A stretch of 64,000 nucleotides of DNA from contig JBLNDJ010000050.1 in the NCBI GenBank assembly GCA_050261515.1, forward strand, positions 41,829 to 105,828, written 5' to 3'. Positions 62,402-64,000 of the stretch are shown one piece after another (the first letter of the stretch is position 1; each line of letters begins with the position of its first letter). This stretch comes from JBLNDJ01 sp050261515. Lineage in GTDB: Bacteria; Acidobacteriota; Terriglobia; Bryobacterales; Bryobacteraceae. A program made the position numbers and the translations under genes. The notes below the pieces were generated by a model. It was not told the origin of the DNA and made no database searches. It saw nothing but the letters and a program-made list of their open reading frames with translations.

Positions 62402-63777
62402 GCGCGATACCGATCATCGAGCGTCCGCTCACGGATGCGGGGAACGCGGAACGGGTTCACGCGCTATACGGGGAACGCTTCCGCTACTCGCATCCGCAAC
62501 GAGCGTTCTTCGTGTGGGACGGAACGCGTTGGGCGCAGGATGAGCGCGGCGTGATGCGACACCTGGCGCGCGAGACGGCGCGAGAGCTTTACAACCAGGC
62601 GTGGGACGTGAAGGACGCGGACCTGCAAGACAAGATCATCAAGCACGCGCGGAGGTCCGAAGGATCGCAGGCGATCAGCAACATGCTCCGGGAGGTCGGG
62701 TGCATTCCCGGGGTGGCGGTCCTGCCTGATGAGCTCGACCGCGGTGCTTTACTGTTGAACGTCCGCAACGGCACGCTGGACCTGAGAACGGGGGAGTTGC
62801 GCGCGCATCGGCGCGAAGACCTGCTGACGAAGATCGCGCCCGTGGACTACGACCCCGCGGCGAAGTGCCCGCGCTGGCTTCAGTTCATGGCTGAAGTGTT
62901 CGCGCCGCACGCGGACATCCCGGACTTCCTTCAGCGCGCGGTCGGGTACTCGCTTACGGCTGAGACGCGGGAAGAATGCCTGTTTCTGTGCCACGGTACG
63001 GGCCGCAACGGCAAGGGGACGTTTCTCAAGATCATCTCCGAGATGCTGGGCGACTACGCGAGCACGGCGGACTTCACCGCTTTCCTGGTGCGGAAGAATG
63101 ACGGGCCGCGGGATGACATCGCCAACATGCGCGGGCGCCGTCTGGTGCGAGCCGAGGAATCAAACGAGGGCGCGCGGTTGGCTGAGGGCATCGTAAAGAC
63201 CCTGACCGGCGGGGACCGTGTTCGAGCGCGACGGCTTCACGAGAACAGTTACGAGTTCGATCCGACCTGGAAGATTTGGCTCGCCACGAACCACAAGCCG
63301 GCGATTCGCGGGACCGACCCGGCGATATGGTCGCGGTTGAAACTGATTCCGTTCGAGGTGTCCTTTTCCGGGCGTGAGGATCGCGGCCTGAAACAGCGGC
63401 TTCGTGACGAGATGCCGGGAATTCTCGCATGGGCCGTTGAGGGTTGCTTGCGCTGGCAGGATGACGGACTGGAATTCCCTGACTCGGTTCTGAACGCGAC
63501 GGCGGAATACCGGGACGAATCGGACCAGGTTGGGCGCTTTGTCGAGGAAGAGTGCATCACACTGCCGAATTGCCAGAGCCCCGCACGCGCGCTGTATGGC
63601 GCCTATCGCAAGTGGGCCGAAGGCGCCGGTGAGGGCGTGGTAAGCGAGACGGAGTTCGGCCGCAGGATGACGGACCGCGGCCTCGAGAAGAAACACACGC
63701 GGCGAGGCAAGACGTATATCGGCGTGGGGTTGCGCGCCACGGACAGATGCGATGGTGACGGGTGTGACGGGTTGTGA
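62398..63777 (+). CDS. P4/D5-family primase-helicase (SF3)
   Basis: A 459-residue replication protein. A D5_N-type region (about 10-190) precedes the SF3 helicase with Walker A CHGTGRNGKGTFL (about 198-210), Walker B-like RRLVRAEESNEG (about 245), motif C WLATNHKPAIRG (about 292-303), and a C-terminal winged-helix region. It initiates and unwinds replication of phages, satellites and plasmids. The last residues (RCDGDGCDGL) are encoded by the GTGACGGGT repeats. There is no separate Toprim domain, so priming may need the upstream partner. Confidence 0.9.
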   Translation: MSAIPIIERPLTDAGNAERVHALYGERFRYSHPQRAFFVWDGTRWAQDERGVMRHLARETARELYNQAWDVKDADLQDKIIKHARRSEGSQAISNMLREVGCIPGVAVLPDELDRGALLLNVRNGTLDLRTGELRAHRREDLLTKIAPVDYDPAAKCPRWLQFMAEVFAPHADIPDFLQRAVGYSLTAETREECLFLCHGTGRNGKGTFLKIISEMLGDYASTADFTAFLVRKNDGPRDDIANMRGRRLVRAEESNEGARLAEGIVKTLTGGDRVRARRLHENSYEFDPTWKIWLATNHKPAIRGTDPAIWSRLKLIPFEVSFSGREDRGLKQRLRDEMPGILAWAVEGCLRWQDDGLEFPDSVLNATAEYRDESDQVGRFVEEECITLPNCQSPARALYGAYRKWAEGAGEGVVSETEFGRRMTDRGLEKKHTRRGKTYIGVGLRATDRCDGDGCDGL

Positions 63778-63862
63778 CGGGTTTTTCGGAAAAATCGCGT
63801 TTGTTCTTACGCGCGCGTGTAGAGAAATCCGGCAAACCAGTCACACTGGTCACGCCCGTCAC
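63755..63862. repeat. GTGACGGGT repeat cluster with an inverted copy
   Basis: Three direct copies of GTGACGGGT (63755-63763, 63764-63772, 63774-63782) at the end of the primase-helicase gene are followed, after about 70 bases, by a reverse-oriented GTGACGGG equivalent (cccgtcac, 63855-63862) next to the palindrome CCAGT-CAC-ACTGG (63837-63849). Closely spaced repeats next to a replication gene suggest iterons or a structured RNA end. Confidence 0.65.
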
Positions 63863-63880
63863 AGAGCGGAGGAAAGCCGA

Positions 63881-64000
63881 ATGGATAAAACAGCGCGGCA
63901 CGCGGCGGAACACACACGCGCGCGCGAGGATCTCGTGATGATGTTGCTGCTCGCGGGCCACTCCCTGAACGAGATCTGCCGACAGGCGCCGATCTCCCGT
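63881..64000 (+). CDS. start of a further mobile-element gene (cut by the window edge)
   Basis: The first 40 codons begin at ATG 63881 behind GGAGGAAA six bases upstream. The sequence has a helical HTH-like stretch (MMLLLAGHSLNEICRQAP), as seen at the start of small terminase subunits or transcription regulators. Too little is present to identify it. Confidence 0.65.
   Translation, partial: MDKTARHAAEHTRAREDLVMMLLLAGHSLNEICRQAPISR

Overview
The window is a high-GC bacterial chromosome segment, most likely from an acidobacterium of the Solibacter/Bryobacter type. This is inferred from a complete 816-residue duplicated permease of the kind abundant in Acidobacteria, a second broken copy of the same family, many secreted glycan-active enzymes and sulfatases, TolB-like propellers, and Ala/Pro-rich secreted proteins. 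No rRNA or taxonomic marker was seen, so the assignment is an inference.

Layout. 0-7.3 kb: an HPD-less J-domain membrane protein, a BON-domain protein, and a coupled minus-strand pair of GH57/DUF3536 enzyme and maltooligosyl trehalose synthase (TreY). 7.3-8.0 kb: secG with a clear sigma70-type promoter, followed by tRNA-Leu(GAG). 8.4-13.3 kb: a cytochrome c nitrite reductase locus (nrfH, nrfA in which all five haem sites are CXXCH, an outer-membrane porin, a secreted nitrilase-type hydrolase), with a small Cys-rich gene divergent from it and a Crp/Fnr-like palindrome between. 13.3-24.4 kb: duplicated permease, secreted or membrane hydrolases, a DUF5060/GH5-like enzyme, a UroD-like methyltransferase, HemQ, DinB and a SnoaL-like protein. 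24.4-29.1 kb: Smr, YjbQ and a large Lhr-type helicase. 29-37.6 kb: secreted proteins (DUF4015 glycosidase with an apparently frameshifted signal peptide, sulfatase, propellers, phosphodiesterase-like protein). 37.6-43.9 kb: a scarred region with two gene remnants around a KaiC-like ATPase/hybrid histidine kinase pair, an AAC(6')-like acetyltransferase, a DUF1440 protein and an HD protein. 44-49 kb: a sigma54-type response regulator and histidine kinase pair, a secreted or lipoprotein gene and an OmpA lipoprotein ending in a good intrinsic terminator. 49.1-55.2 kb: seven minus-strand genes joined by overlaps or 1-nt gaps, a surface-glycan or glycoconjugate cluster. 55.2-58.9 kb: methyltransferase, phosphoglycerate-mutase-like phosphatase, M13 peptidase and an orphan Flp pilin.

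From 58.9 kb to the right edge lies a mobile element: tRNA-Arg(TCT), tyrosine integrase, zinc-finger protein, divergent excisionase-like HTH gene, three small overlapping genes including a primase-type domain that has lost its zinc ligands, a D5/P4-type primase-helicase, a cluster of GTGACGGGT repeats and the start of another gene. It resembles a P4-like satellite or prophage early region and continues beyond the window.

Most other long open frames, especially antisense ones, are shadows created by the high GC content.
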